DNA of 64,000 nt from Symsagittifera roscoffensis. Its lineage: Eukaryota; Xenacoelomorpha; Acoela; Convolutidae. The notes beneath the pieces were generated by a model that saw only the letters and a list, made by a program, of their open reading frames with translations, ran no database searches and was not told the DNA's origin. Below are positions 45,201 through 48,849 of the stretch, piece by piece. Location: the NCBI RefSeq assembly GCF_963678635.1, contig NC_087065.1:40489430-40553429 (forward strand), read 5' to 3'. Position numbers and translations under genes: made by a program. Each line of letters begins with the position of its first letter. The stretch's first letter is position 1.

Positions 45201-47305
45201 TGGATTGAATTCGGGTGATTTTTGTTCGAAATCCTTCTCTTAAAGCACTTAGATATTGTAATGGGCAATGCTATGCGGTGGGTTTGATCCTATTTACGCC
45301 TTTATTTATTTTAATATCCGATTTTAAATAAAATCCTTAATTGAATTAATGAATCTGTGAACATTCTTTGTTTTTGTTTTTGTTTCTTGCTTTTTTTTAA
45401 TTAACCGTTGGCCGTAATTTTTAGAGTGAAGACTCGAATGTAAGTGTTCCGTTGTGGCAACTGACCCTCTCCGATTCACGCTTCGGTGATTGCTCAGAAT
45501 TGTTTGTGAAGTTCAAAAACTGCTACGGAGAGAGAGTCAAATGGACGCTGAAGTCTCTCTTCACATGTGTCATGACAGTCGCCCTCAATCGAACTTCGAT
45601 GCATTCCCCTTCGAAAGCACTGTCAGCTGAGGCACAAGGTCAAGAGATGATATATTGCAATCAAAGACCTTGTAAAACCAACTAATATTTGATTGATTCC
45701 TGAAACTTTATCGTTCTTGTTTGCACTATTATTTAAAAGTAAATGTCAATATTTATTATGTCAACTCTGGGTTTTTTTGAGAAAAAAAATTAAGTGTAAG
45801 AGAACGAAGTCATTTTCTCTTACATCGTTTTGACTTTCGATTTCTTTTTAAATGCCTTCTTTTCCCCCTCATTCAAATATTTGCGGTTTGACAATTGGCA
45901 TAGCTTATAGTTAAATTCTTGCAAGCAAATCGGTTTTTGGAATCGGTAGGAATGTTACTATGAGTTTCCGTCATATTTATTCTCTCATAGAGAAAAATGT
46001 GTTTGTGCAAAGCAGCTATTATAATCTATGCGTTGTCTGATTAGAGAGGTCGAGCACCAAACTGGGCCTGTACAGAGTGAAATATCCGGTGTTCAGACTG
46101 GAGAAGACCTCGGGGTTCCTGAACGAAGGAGAGACGGCAGTGATTAGGTGTGAGTTCTGGCCCATTGAGATCGGTAAATACAGTCAGCATTTTGAGCTGA
46201 AGCTGGTTTCCAGGTGGAAGGGAGAAGAGGAGTTGAAGAAAACCCATCGGCTCATTTTGAAGTAAGTTCTTCCGGTTATTAATAATTTTTTTCGTGACTT
46301 TGACGTGATTGGTTTGTATAACTTCAAGCAAAATTCAAATAAATCTTGATATTGACGAGGTGTACAGATCTTTTTGGTGAGTTAAATCAATTTTTTGAAG
46401 AGAAAAACTGCAGGAAAGTTTTGCTAAGAGTGTTTAGAATAGCTTTTTTTTCTTGATTTTTCTATCAAAGCAGATAAGAATGAAGGCAGTGCATTTTTTT
46501 TTCAAGGGGAGCTGGAACCAATTTGAGTCGCGGGAAGATGCTGAAGGATGCCTCGCCGAAGAAGAGGCTGGAGAGAATTGAGTTCGTGTCGGATTTGCCG
46601 AAGGAGACGAGGGAAAAATTTTTAGTCACGATAGACGAAACAGGCGAGAAGATATCATACGAGCCTACAGTAGTCGGCACTCAAGTCAGAAAGTTCGTTT
46701 ACATCAAAAACGCAGACGGAAAAAAGCAGCATAATGTTTGTTTTTTAAACCCTGAGCCACCCTTCGTTGTTAACCATGAAAGCTACGTTATTGGAGCTCG
46801 GAGAATTCTGAAGGTGCCAATTATTTTCAAACCAACAGAGCCGGGAACGTTCTCGTGTTTCTTCCTGGTAATAACGGACACCACCTTGAAAATGGTTCTA
46901 CCTGTAATACTTCATGGAACTGCGGTTGACAAACCAAAGCAATTAAAATTTGCAAGCGAGCCGCTCGCGCTGTCTACAGAACAACTTGTAGCCGCGTCAC
47001 CCAAGTTCGAAAGAGAGGAAAACTCTGCCAAAAGTGAAGAGTCGATTGTTATCCCAGAACACAGCAGCCTATCCATTACTGTTTCGGAGCCCATCTCAGC
47101 CCGAAGAGTCAATTCGGGGTCTAAGAAGTCGTCACCGAGTAGTGTGCTGTCGGTTATGGCTGATTCGGATATAACGGAGATAGTGTCCGAGTGTGCGTCG
47201 GTGAGTGTCGTGGAAACACAATACGAGACTGCAGCTGTTTCTGCAGTGCCCGTTTCAAGTGAAGATTCCATTGTTGATATAGCAAACCCCGATGCTGCTT
47301 CTTAG
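1..47305 (+). CDS. Large 17-exon gene, N/S/G-rich N-terminus plus ASH/PapD-like modules, Cep192/SPD-2-like (5' partial)
   Basis: Exons: 1-220, 529-729, 1115-1450, 7318-7596, 10977-12171, 17481-17814, 18025-18229, 20905-21349, 26301-26625, 38284-38403, 38931-39091, 41568-41921, 42013-42069, 42248-43826, 45425-45638, 46045-46261, 46507-47305 (stop TAG). Together they give 7,041 nt, exactly 2,347 codons, and all 16 junctions keep phase, so this reads as one gene. Residues ~1-920 are low complexity (N, S, G, Q, with RG and HHHH runs) and look disordered. From ~920 on there are repeated beta-rich segments with the ASH/PapD-like signature of hydrophobic strands, 'F.P' turns and Gly-rich ends, for example [18 protein letters not shown] near the C-terminus. 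No transmembrane segment is evident. A Cep192/SPD-2 centrosomal scaffold fits the size (human Cep192 is about 2,500 aa) and domain type. Other ASH proteins (TMEM131, CFAP or hydin-like) remain possible. The start codon lies left of the window. Confidence 0.75.
529..729 (+). CDS. ASH-protein gene, exon b
   Basis: A TGATTTTCAG acceptor and a CAAG|GTAAAC donor bound a 201-nt, phase 1-1 exon. The product is Ser/Asn/His-rich ([18 protein letters not shown]) and ends GYQG. The longer reading frame that overlaps here starts in the intron and uses another frame; this exon was chosen by phase and splice sites. Confidence 0.7.
1115..1450 (+). CDS. ASH-protein gene, exon c (RG/NQ-rich)
   Basis: A phase 1-1 exon ending CAAG|GTTAGT. 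It codes for [11 protein letters not shown], then RGRG, NRNGGN and GGGTGG segments, resembling a disordered RGG-type region. Two acceptors keep the frame: after position 1114 (better pyrimidine tract, used here) or after 1138. The open frames on the opposite strand are shadows of this biased composition. Confidence 0.65.
2305..2668 (+). repeat. Hairpin-ended element, 3' portion
   Basis: Contains the family's internal stretch (TTCGGCC..., 'GCCTCATGTTGTTTCATTTGACGAGCGAATAAA' type block, here described by position 2330-2367) and ends with the GTGCGAAGCTCAGCTTCGCC hairpin at about 2639-2658. The same internal block and hairpin end occur in order at 39.5-40.0 kb. The left end is not clear. Confidence 0.55.
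3141..3328 (+). repeat. tRNA-derived SINE-like unit with hairpin tail
   Basis: GTGGCTGAGTGGTTAATG matches the A-box region of a Ser/Leu-type tRNA and GGATCGAATCTT a decayed B box about 35 nt later. A ~100-nt tail follows, ending in a degenerate GCGAAGCTTCGGCTCTGTG hairpin. Related units lie at 8405 and 14405. It is not a functional tRNA gene because the acceptor arm does not pair. Confidence 0.55.
4284..4703 (+). mobile_element. hAT-type MITE, ~420 bp
   Basis: Left end CAGGGTCGGATCTAGG and right end CTAAATACGTTACTG are imperfect terminal inverted repeats of the CAGGGGCGGATCTAG family. The flanks TTAGTTAT and TCAGGTAT agree at 6 of 8 positions, as expected for an old 8-bp target duplication. 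The interior has the family's GCGCCGCAGGC motif. There is no coding capacity. Confidence 0.65.
5219..5520 (+). repeat. Dispersed repeat 'GTCGATGAACG' family
   Basis: Starts with GAGTCGATGAACGTAGTTCAGACTC, where GAGTC and GACTC can pair (described as 25 nt, 5219-5243). It continues with TTATATAGGT, a TTTTTTC(A)GG tract, CGGTTTGACTT, a 'TATCGAACAG' block and 'CAGCGGAAT'. The same order of motifs recurs in at least eight places in this window. Confidence 0.55.
6165..6510 (+). mobile_element. hAT-type MITE, left end lost
   Basis: Right end CTAAATCCGTCCCTG at 6496-6510 and the internal GCCGCAGGCAAAATTTT motif match the family. The left TIR is not recognisable. Just before the right end lies a run of about 22 C (6475-6496). 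Confidence 0.55.
7318..7596 (+). CDS. ASH-protein gene, exon d: symmetric cassette or alternative terminal exon
   Basis: A strong acceptor (CTTCATTTAG) opens [12 protein letters not shown], then a Ser/Thr/Pro-rich stretch ending QTPSLSPG. At 279 nt it is phase 1-1 and can be skipped without frame change. The only in-phase donor I see is CCTG|GTTTTT, which is weak. If it is not used, translation runs two codons on to TAA at 7602-7604. An AATAAA follows at 7799, although that hexamer sits inside a repeat also found at 40.9 kb. Confidence 0.55.
7749..7900 (+). repeat. Repeat shared with 40893-41045
   Basis: Both copies run GAAAGTTCGAAT..., CGTTCCTGAA, TTGACGCACAAAAAG (or CTGACG...) and GGGTACCCGATAAGGCGAC in the same order. 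The AATAAA at 7799-7804 is in this repeat, which weakens it as a gene-specific polyadenylation signal. Confidence 0.6.
7913..8109 (+). mobile_element. 197-bp hAT-like MITE with GTCAC repeats
   Basis: Termini CAGGGTGACCACTT and AAGTGGTCACCCTG are near-perfect inverted repeats, of the CAGGGTG type seen in hAT elements. The flanks ACTTGCGA and ACTTGTAT share their first five bases. The body contains many GGTCACTA/AGTGACC motifs in both orientations. No coding. Confidence 0.65.
8405..8588 (+). repeat. tRNA-derived SINE-like unit with hairpin tail
   Basis: TGTGGCTGAGTGGTTAGTGC (A box) and AGATTTGAATCCGAC (B-box-like) are followed by a tail ending TTTGCGAAGCGTAGCTTCGC then CTCTGTG. Same architecture as 3141-3328. 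Confidence 0.6.
8739..9180 (+). repeat. Dispersed repeat 'GTCGATGAACG' family
   Basis: AGAGTCGATGAACATAGTTC opens the copy. CAATTTGACTTATG, CTGTCGAATAG, CCCAGCGGAAAG and the 3' motif TTGCGTTCATTGACTCTTTT follow. One of the fuller copies. Confidence 0.55.
10351..10735 (+). repeat. Hairpin-ended element, short copy
   Basis: Begins TTACCCTTGCGATAAGCAAT (CCCTTGC/GCAAtGG stem) then GGTATTGCAATCGGGAACTA. Internal sequence 10563-10710 matches 44370-44510 closely. It ends near AGAAGCTCCGCTGTGCCTCTG, a decayed form of the terminal hairpin. About 385 bp. Confidence 0.6.
10977..12171 (+). CDS. ASH-protein gene, exon e (large N/S/Q-rich exon)
   Basis: 1,195 nt, acceptor TTATTTTAG, donor AATCT|GTAAGT. 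The apparent stop TAA at 12173-12175 lies inside the donor, so it is intronic. The product is rich in Asn, Ser, Gln and Met ([18 protein letters not shown]) with a more ordered patch [20 protein letters not shown] around residues 160-210 of the exon. It reads like an intrinsically disordered scaffold region. Confidence 0.75.
12330..13430 (+). repeat. Diverged tandem array, period about 165 bp
   Basis: The motif TGACTGCTCA followed by 'TGTAG(C/T)TTTC.AGAT(A/G)TGACG' and 'CCCAACCCTGCAGTTGG.G' recurs at about 12667, 12816, 12980, 13147 and 13313. Spacing is 149-167 bp. About six units are present, more diverged at the edges. Confidence 0.6.
14405..14530 (+). repeat. tRNA-derived SINE-like unit
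   Basis: GCGTGGCTGAGTGGATAGTG (A box) and CGCAGATTCGAATCC (a good B box) are followed by GTAGCCGAGTTTTTGCCAAT. The preceding 60 bp also resemble the bases before 8405. The hairpin tail is not seen in this copy. Confidence 0.6.
15240..15420 (+). repeat. SINE-like unit, second tRNA type
   Basis: AGATGGCATGGCGCTGCTGT and 'GGTCCGGATTTAAAATCTGG' form a decayed tRNA-like pair, followed by a tail with TTTGCGAGCGTTTGTGTG. A related copy is at 48850, and a more distant one at 61945. Confidence 0.45.
16300..16725 (+). repeat. Hairpin-ended element, 3' portion
   Basis: Shares 'TTTCGG(T/C)TTATATTTTATCGGCTTA' and 'CC.CTGGGTTGCACAAAA'-like blocks with 39340-39440. It ends ATCGCAAGTGATGCAAAGCTCCGCTTCGCCTCTGTG (16685-16720). 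Confidence 0.55.
17481..17814 (+). CDS. ASH-protein gene, exon f
   Basis: The acceptor TTTTTGTAG restores the split Leu codon from exon e (phase 2 to 0). The product is [19 protein letters not shown], then a His/Asn/Gln-rich stretch with HHHH, ending KYNQ at a CAG|GTTAGG donor, phase 0. Confidence 0.7.
18025..18229 (+). CDS. ASH-protein gene, exon g
   Basis: Acceptor GAATTTTTCAG, donor GGAAAAA|GTAAGT, phase 0 to 1. It encodes a charged, polar segment ([20 protein letters not shown] ...) ending in [11 protein letters not shown]. This is the last low-complexity exon before the folded modules. Confidence 0.7.
18230..20904. other. 2.7-kb intron
   Basis: Carries decayed hairpin-element pieces (around 18895-18920, 19230-19590, 20190-20570) and a complete hAT MITE with target duplication (19827-20179). 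No coding exon is supported. Confidence 0.6.
19827..20179 (+). mobile_element. Complete hAT-type MITE, 353 bp, 8-bp TSD
   Basis: Left terminus CAGGGGTGGATCTAAG and right terminus CTAAATCCGCTTCTG, flanked on both sides by exact CTATTTGG (19819-19826 and 20180-20187). An 8-bp duplication plus CAG...CTG ends is diagnostic of hAT-type insertion. It contains a G15 run just inside the left end and the GCGCCGCAGGC motif. Non-autonomous. Confidence 0.85.
20905..21349 (+). CDS. ASH-protein gene, exon h: first beta-sandwich module
   Basis: The acceptor after ACATTCCACTTCAG completes an Asn codon begun in exon g. Donor AGCGG|GTAAGA, phase 2. The product has typical ASH/PapD-like content: paired strand-like segments ([19 protein letters not shown]), a 'GS..L.. 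[12 protein letters not shown]' turn-strand pattern and YVAELVVEA. This is the first part of the protein that looks folded. Confidence 0.75.
21350..26300. other. 5.0-kb intron
   Basis: Left part is T-rich with 'CACAAATAATCATCGG...TCAGTCGTGATTCGAAC' type repeats (21760-21860, 23240-23310). 23570-25450 is a distinct A-rich block listed separately. 25460-26300 shows nothing recognisable. Confidence 0.5.
23570..25450 (+). other. A-rich block, possibly a decayed retroelement fragment
   Basis: Composition flips from T-rich to A-rich on this strand. There are short direct repeats: TTGTTCAGATCC twice at 23594-23630, and 'GATCATC.AGGCT.TCCTTGGATC' twice at about 24320 and 24392. Two open stretches look coding-like: 24945-25106 (54 codons, Lys-rich) and 25129-25450, the latter in another frame and broken by a TGA after KAY. 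This resembles a gag-like, frame-damaged remnant. No domain is recognised, so its nature is only a guess. Confidence 0.35.
26301..26625 (+). CDS. ASH-protein gene, exon i: second module
   Basis: The acceptor GATATGGTAG joins in phase (GG|G). Donor GTGAAA|GTAAGT, phase 0. The product has a strand-rich pattern '[28 protein letters not shown]', a classic ASH opening (P.. G.. ...V.V.N.S). Confidence 0.75.
26838..27044 (-). repeat. 3' LTR of the Ty3/gypsy element
   Basis: 207 bp, differing from the other LTR by about five substitutions and one 2-bp indel, so roughly 97% identical. It contains a CTCTCCGCCGGAGAG palindrome. It is the 3' LTR because the element reads leftwards and the polypurine tract lies at 27045-27051. 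Confidence 0.92.
27533..30004 (-). CDS. Retrotransposon integrase ORF with long C-terminal tail
   Basis: 823 residues. An HHCC zinc-binding motif (His ~122 and 125, Cys 154 and 157) precedes an integrase core with catalytic Asp189 (NLDFAG), Asp248 (VDHA) and Glu284 (NGLVEK), that is, D,D-35-E. After ~residue 350 comes a ~470-residue Ser/Thr/Asp/Pro-rich tail with basic patches and a late '[18 protein letters not shown]' motif of the kind common at the end of metazoan gypsy polyproteins. It lies in a different frame from the upstream ORF, with 52 bases between that stop and this Met, so it needs either a recoding event, a spliced message, or is split by mutation. Confidence 0.88.
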   Translation of the reverse strand: MNNKNIVINPTTSGISVDLDFQLLPDHANLVKKYRENLKLPDRPLDLNILFNAKLVALLTEDDPMLSQIVKALQNKVEKINADSPYFKHFTRDLHESDGLLYMDGKLVIPFTLRNAMMKTLHETHPGQFGMKYLAQNIWWPHINRQIYFHGINCSECTSAGKNLKTVIPNSQISELPPLSEPNEEFNLDFAGPLDSYWGSNKYILLCIDRFSKFPSAKITSSTFSKTVIEFLQDYIFLHGIPYSTRVDHATCFTSQDFKLFCDSNNIKIIFCTVGDHRSNGLVEKLVHTVKVKLLAISKEHHKCTLQNAVSKIIWNLRSTYQSKIKCSPFEIHYNRKPNNIWKQLASGKPSFGILDKGKSILSKERAKDWNADNRLEDGYKDDLIAKKNQNSTEKGYDTDYASSSKITSNRLPIKSPFRGKILRKTNGNINRDCFYKELNKRIINSSTSTVELSDGKIIRKSDIAIPISTSNKMRPFKVNISFPYFPNPNVEVGQKQEGATRKPRSKKPTKKMTRQLDPTPSDNLTRTRISGSSHKSTRRQTRHSKKSSTPPGYLASDESMLIPSDISDTSEWEWIAGGFPCRDVARERFISDPNTPHLSIGNNSNSAVTNSEIKSEILENDIDPNREQSMDQSYECPISIIPACRTPNTAEQRTVNQGGDKDTIEQQDLQDECNPTDNNSPTDFPVYEISDSTDECAIPPNTTIISGKIPPTIRRSSRNVGPSKFYGKRYFIDAVENVQEASGSAADPIVIEIEESHETNNKTTPAELIVLDSNPTSSDQMSTSSTDESLRMKVENFGDHSDLDSELFNTELENFLNDYKTL
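30057..33212 (-). CDS. Retrotransposon Gag-protease-reverse transcriptase-RNase H polyprotein
   Basis: 1,051 residues from the first internal Met. A gag capsid-like helical region is at ~60-190. Two Cys/His knuckles are at ~231-266, the second a canonical C-x2-C-x4-H-x4-C. An aspartic protease has its active-site loop as Asp-Ser-Ala at 358-360 and a second 'ILG' motif at ~434. Reverse transcriptase shows [10 protein letters not shown] at ~608 and the catalytic YLDD at 674-677. RNase H acidic residues are in KTDAS (~824), NELEL (~861) and TDHKAL (~887). Gag and pol share one frame. The frame stays open upstream to a TAG at 33309-33311 and beyond that to an ATG at 33374, so the original start is probably further upstream than the Met used here. 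After RNase H the reading ends in ~100 residues with no integrase. Confidence 0.9.
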   Translation of the reverse strand: MERQHPLPPNLENSTDGETDAQRRSRMERNTQEQRRYDEEEAASIKTETKKFNGMRIEEADKKLRSVLYLALGNKGKRIFGQKFTKMKVLQISFKEFWEFLAIAFVRKTNVTFERHKLLNRKQRDRESLEQFWGALAEMAKKCDITAGEEEWIRDIFINIMKNYDIQRKLLTETLPPREALNVALIDEKGILNHLKFTNNFKSNGSSVHNPNNHFNVKREPTLNIERSNNCMKCGGSFSKGHLAVCPAKGTTCTTCKFKGHFTRLCRSRRKNVNIVNTQIVDNTDFNPSDIPDVYTDHTDRECCGVINAWSESGQSENDDYSVLNVTTIFDNDGKELKKLLNIGLGKENQVILNIQVDSASPVSFLKKNVLHELKLRDPYLKIYPVDKTTRDLYCGFTDNAINITGKVKLSIFSNGWSDNDCQFFLTEGHERNILGNDNLPKVGIEVSQKHFPHFQTNKQCKSINSISQTNQDREILNISKSFKNLFLRIGKIKNQMKITHFHEPLKPIQLKGRRVPLHLLDAVKTELNRLKAEGHIKKLENCDEDRFISPIVITCKKDKSIKLALDSKFINKQIYKNKYQMPNIHELVDNVAAQITNDSVGEVWFTNLDLKNAYSQLALDKFTSNQCNFSIVGGDITGTYQFLTGFYGLGDMPNEFQSVMASTLGSIPFSNCYLDDILISSKGTFLDHKNIVLKILSTLDEYNFAVKWSKCKFFQKEIEWLGFKISKSGITPLFDKSKAIKDLPIPKNLKELRSFFGSINQYIKLVPNLASLGSPLRPLLNKKSIFQWNDDHTKAFEKIKDEIVNLTENTHFDVKRKTRVKTDASHNRLSLEQLHGNDWKTISFASRFLNPHESKYSTNELELLGVVWAVEHYKNYLYGSDFEVITDHKALLSALSPIYGNKTYHSRLTRWVDRLLPFNFSIKHIAGKDMGFTDLISRIPSGKTLPISHYDEEFVVANINKINKSLNPSEKIRTTCSAIGSNLENSDYALLRNYLIAAVLKLINSSFPICSFNHKRTEFCTSNCIPTDYSNTNTLIISISNSAFLYFFNL
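33366..33373 (-). other. Candidate primer-binding site
   Basis: TGGCGCAG on the - strand, continuing TCAAC, starts 8 bases inside the 5' LTR. A TGG start would pair with a tRNA CCA end. I cannot name the tRNA with certainty. Confidence 0.45.
33382..33586 (-). repeat. 5' LTR of the Ty3/gypsy element
   Basis: 205 bp, partner of 26838-27044. On the - strand it is followed by TTTTATCA and then TGGCGCAGTC, which has the TGG start expected of a tRNA primer-binding site. The first ATG of the element overlaps that site. Confidence 0.92.
33933..34144 (-). CDS. Nested gene exon 3 (second membrane segment, tail, stop)
   Basis: 212 nt. It continues the first segment ([13 protein letters not shown]), then a second hydrophobic stretch [20 protein letters not shown] and a charged tail. 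The overlapping + strand frame is a shadow. Confidence 0.75.
33933..35326 (-). CDS. Nested antisense gene, 101-aa two-pass membrane protein
   Basis: Three exons on the - strand: 35326-35306 (ATG, 7 codons), 34838-34766 and 34144-33933 (stop TAA). Donors are GTAATA and GTACGT; acceptors are ATACTTAG and GCGTAATAG, the latter behind a pyrimidine tract. Phases 0 and 1 match, giving exactly 101 residues. The protein starts MGKGLLKSETFCW and has two hydrophobic segments (about residues 13-39 and 51-73) joined by a short AAQDGTTTT loop. It ends in a charged tail with [16 protein letters not shown]. Both ends probably face the cytosol. I do not recognise the family. It lies inside an intron of the ASH-protein gene, so it must have its own promoter. 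Confidence 0.7.
34766..34838 (-). CDS. Nested gene exon 2 (first membrane segment)
   Basis: 73 nt, phase 0 to 1, encoding [20 protein letters not shown] and VVLI. The run of hydrophobic residues spans the first membrane segment. Confidence 0.7.
35306..35326 (-). CDS. Nested gene exon 1 (start)
   Basis: ATG GGC AAA GGG CTT CTG AAG then GTAATA. The upstream frame lacks a nearby acceptor, so this ATG is taken as the start. Its short length makes it the least certain exon. Confidence 0.6.
36843..36944 (+). repeat. (GT)n microsatellite
   Basis: About 100 bp of GT/GTGC repeats with occasional interruptions (TATG, TTTG). The short open frame across it (Cys/Val repeats) is an artefact. Confidence 0.9.
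37526..37760 (+). repeat. Dispersed repeats, GTCGATGAACG family plus partner
   Basis: AAGAGTCGATGAACGTTAAC begins a short copy, followed at 37665 by the 'CACAAATAGAAGTCCGATGAGCCGAGTGATATATC' type block seen after the same family at 13.8 kb. Confidence 0.45.
38284..38403 (+). CDS. ASH-protein gene, exon j (120-nt exon)
   Basis: The acceptor CCGTTTTAG and donor GAAGAG|GTAAAG bound 40 codons in phase 0-0. They code for [19 protein letters not shown], then strand-like [18 protein letters not shown]. It joins in frame to both neighbours. A competing antisense frame here is a shadow. Confidence 0.7.
38931..39091 (+). CDS. ASH-protein gene, exon k
   Basis: Acceptor TGGTCCTTCAG, donor ACCAG|GTGCTT, phase 0 to 2. 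The product contains [20 protein letters not shown] followed by an ASH-like '[20 protein letters not shown]' strand pair, completing the module begun in exon j. Confidence 0.75.
39123..40000 (+). repeat. Hairpin-ended element, full-length copy (~880 bp)
   Basis: Starts TTACCCTTGCGATAAGCAAG, whose CCCTTGC and GCAAGGG pair, followed by GGTATTGCAATCGGGTACG. Inside are two to three tandem ~180-bp units, each with 'TTTCGGC(T/C)TATAT...ATCGGCTTA' and 'GA(C/T)GAGCAAATAAA'. It ends TATCGCAAGTGGTGCGAAGC plus TCAGCTTCGCCTCTGTG. CTTGCGATA at the left and TATCGCAAG at the right are exact inverted repeats just inside the ends. It lies immediately after exon k. Confidence 0.65.
40150..40889 (+). mobile_element. 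Fold-back element with ~315-bp inverted arms
   Basis: The left arm from TGTACAGTGCTGATTTGAAT through TTAACCGGACAAAACG to about 40464 is matched in reverse complement by the right arm from about 40570 to TTAAATCAGCTCTGTACA. The arms are clearly similar over almost their whole length, with a ~105-bp unpaired centre. No coding potential. This is a fold-back or long-TIR MITE; the superfamily is unknown. Confidence 0.75.
40893..41045 (+). repeat. Repeat shared with 7749-7900
   Basis: GAAAGTTCGAATAAACGTGG, GCGTTCCTGAAC, GTTGACGCACAAAAAG and GGGTACCCGATAAGGCGACC occur in the same order as in the upstream copy. Confidence 0.6.
41568..41921 (+). CDS. ASH-protein gene, exon l
   Basis: The acceptor TTGTTTACAG completes an Arg codon. 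Donor CTGAA|GTGAGT, phase 2. The product runs from [18 protein letters not shown], through a basic, Ser-rich linker, to [20 protein letters not shown], whose end resembles the first strand of a further module. Confidence 0.75.
42013..42069 (+). CDS. ASH-protein gene, exon m (57-nt small exon)
   Basis: Acceptor TTTGTCCAG, donor CATTG|GTAAGT, phase 2-2. It encodes 19 residues ([19 protein letters not shown] with the split codons) and joins the flanking exons in frame. It is too short to stand out as an open frame. Confidence 0.65.
42248..43826 (+). CDS. ASH-protein gene, exon n (largest folded exon)
   Basis: 1,579 nt, acceptor TTGTTCACAG, donor GTTGAC|GTAAGT, phase 2 to 0, ~526 codons. It holds several beta-rich units: one around [16 protein letters not shown], one with [20 protein letters not shown] (a textbook 'V..N.G' ASH strand), and one ending [20 protein letters not shown]. 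Linkers between them are polar. No catalytic motif is visible; a structural, binding role is inferred. Confidence 0.8.
43827..45424. other. 1.6-kb intron
   Basis: Contains one full hairpin-ended element (43997-44822). The remainder is T-rich with a TTATATACTG triplet repeat near 44995-45020 and no gene signal. Confidence 0.6.
43997..44822 (+). repeat. Hairpin-ended element, full-length copy (~825 bp)
   Basis: Left end TTACCCTTGCGATAAGCAAG and GGTATTGCAATCGGGTACT, right end TATCGCAAGTATTGTGAAGC then TCCGCCTCGCCTCTGTG. Internal 44370-44510 matches 10563-10710 almost base for base, so this and the 10.35-kb copy are one subfamily, different in the middle from the 39.1-kb copy. Confidence 0.65.
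45425..45638 (+). CDS. ASH-protein gene, exon o
   Basis: The acceptor GTAATTTTTAG and donor GCACAAG|GTCAAG give phase 0 to 1. The product includes [20 protein letters not shown] and a strand '[10 protein letters not shown]'. GTCAAG is not a strong donor, but it is the one that restores the frame to the next exon. Confidence 0.65.
46045..46261 (+). CDS. ASH-protein gene, exon p
   Basis: Acceptor GTCTGATTAG, donor TTTTGAA|GTAAGT, phase 1 to 2. The product [20 protein letters not shown] followed by '[23 protein letters not shown]' is a clear ASH-type module: strand, G..NEGE turn, then the 'F.P...G.Y...' motif. Confidence 0.75.
46507..47305 (+). CDS. ASH-protein gene, terminal exon q and stop
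   Basis: The acceptor TTTTTTTTCAAG completes a Lys codon. The exon encodes the tail of one ASH unit ([10 protein letters not shown]), a further complete module (strands around [20 protein letters not shown] and the FKPTEPGTF turn, ending HGTAVDKP), and a Ser/Glu/Val-rich, probably disordered C-terminal ~110 residues. Stop TAG is at 47303-47305. I saw no clear AATAAA in the following 700 bases. Confidence 0.8.
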
Positions 47306-48247
47306 ATTTTAACTGCAACGCAATTTGAGCTTAATCCTCCATTTTGCTCGAGAAGTCAATTATTTGTTTGTCTCATTTGGACTTGCTCAGACCAATATCT
47401 GTTTTATGCATTAGCTAAAATTTGACTGGAAGACACTTTGATCAAGTGCAATATTTGACAGTTCATGCTGTTTTGAGCCTGAAAAGAAACGCCGTTTGTA
47501 TAACATAATCGCTCCTTAGCGGAAATTGACTTTGAAGTTGTTTGTGATGCCCCGCACCGTACTTATCTCTCTTCTGATTCTTGCCACTCTAAACTGGTGC
47601 TAATTAAATGATGCAATACTTCCTTATATTTTGAATTATGATATTTAGTCGTAAACATGCTTTTAGTTTTCTGTTTATTTGACCATTTCCCCTAAATTTA
47701 ATCTGAAACTCATGGTTCTGTAGATGAGATTTTACGTGGAAAGGTGGTAAAAATTGTGTTTTGTTTCAGGTTTCAATTGATATATGCTGATTTACATGAC
47801 GTTTGTGTTAATGAACAAAGTGAGTTTAACATATTTAAGTTTTTTGAGTTTTGAACAACTGTAATAGTTGTACAAAAACAATACGCTAATTAAGTGTAAA
47901 AAATTCTTACTAAAAATTTAATCTGAAAAAATATGATCAAGAAAATAGAAAAAATTTTCTTTATTATCTAGAGTTCATCAACACTTCACCTAGCCTCTGT
48001 TGGTTATATTCTTGATGTGTAAATCTGTTACCATAAAAAAAAGATCGTATGTTACAAAAAAAACTTAATTGAAATCTTTATTAAATTGTTTGTTTCACAG
48101 TAGGATGCAGTGTCTTCTTATAGGAAGTAAAGCGCATCAACTATTTGGTTTAACATTCGATGTTTGTTGAAATCATTTTTTTTTCATGGAAAAGTTTTGA
48201 AATTTCAAGCTCAAATTTGATTTTTCGAGGTTTGATTTTGATTTTTT

Positions 48248-48710
48248 AAGAGTTATGAACGTAGTGAATACTCTTATATTGGTCTCGGAGTTTCATTTTT
48301 TTTTATTAGAAAAAAGTCTGAGTATTTGTTAAGGCTCAATTTTGGTTTTTGTGGTTTCACTTTGATTTATTTTTAAGTGGACTTCATTTCCACTGTTAAA
48401 AGGAAGGTAAATTCTGCTATCGAACAGCGAAAGTGTAAAGGTCGCGAAAAACGTGATGGACTTCGAAAATGGAATTGAAAATATCAGATTTCCTAGCGAA
48501 TAAAACTTCTACTTATTGATCCAGTTTTCTCCAATTGTGTTACTTTATTCAAAAAAGAGTCTGTCATATTTTGTTCCAGAAGTTCAGCGAGCTCTATGGT
48601 CTTTTTTTTCTGGGAAATTCGAAAGTTGAGATTTTAAAAAAAACAAGTCAGTTTTTTTCCTGTTTCCTTACGTTCATAGATTCTTTTCGAAAGGTTTGTT
48701 GGCTGGCTAT
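48248..48710 (+). repeat. Dispersed repeat 'GTCGATGAACG' family
   Basis: AAGAGTTATGAACGTAGTGA opens it, then CTCTTATATTGG, GTTAAAAGGAAGG, CTATCGAACAGCGAAAG, AAACGTGAT and, at the end, TTACGTTCATAGATTCTTTT. All motifs occur in family order. Confidence 0.55.
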
Positions 48711-48849
48711 GTTTGTTGACTGGTGTTTAGAGGACCCGAATTAAAGAAAACTCTGCCAGAAGGAAGGCAAATTTTACTATCGAACACTAAAGTATGAAGA
48801 TCACGAATAACGAGAAGGACCTCCAACTTGAAAGTGGATTTAAAGTTAA

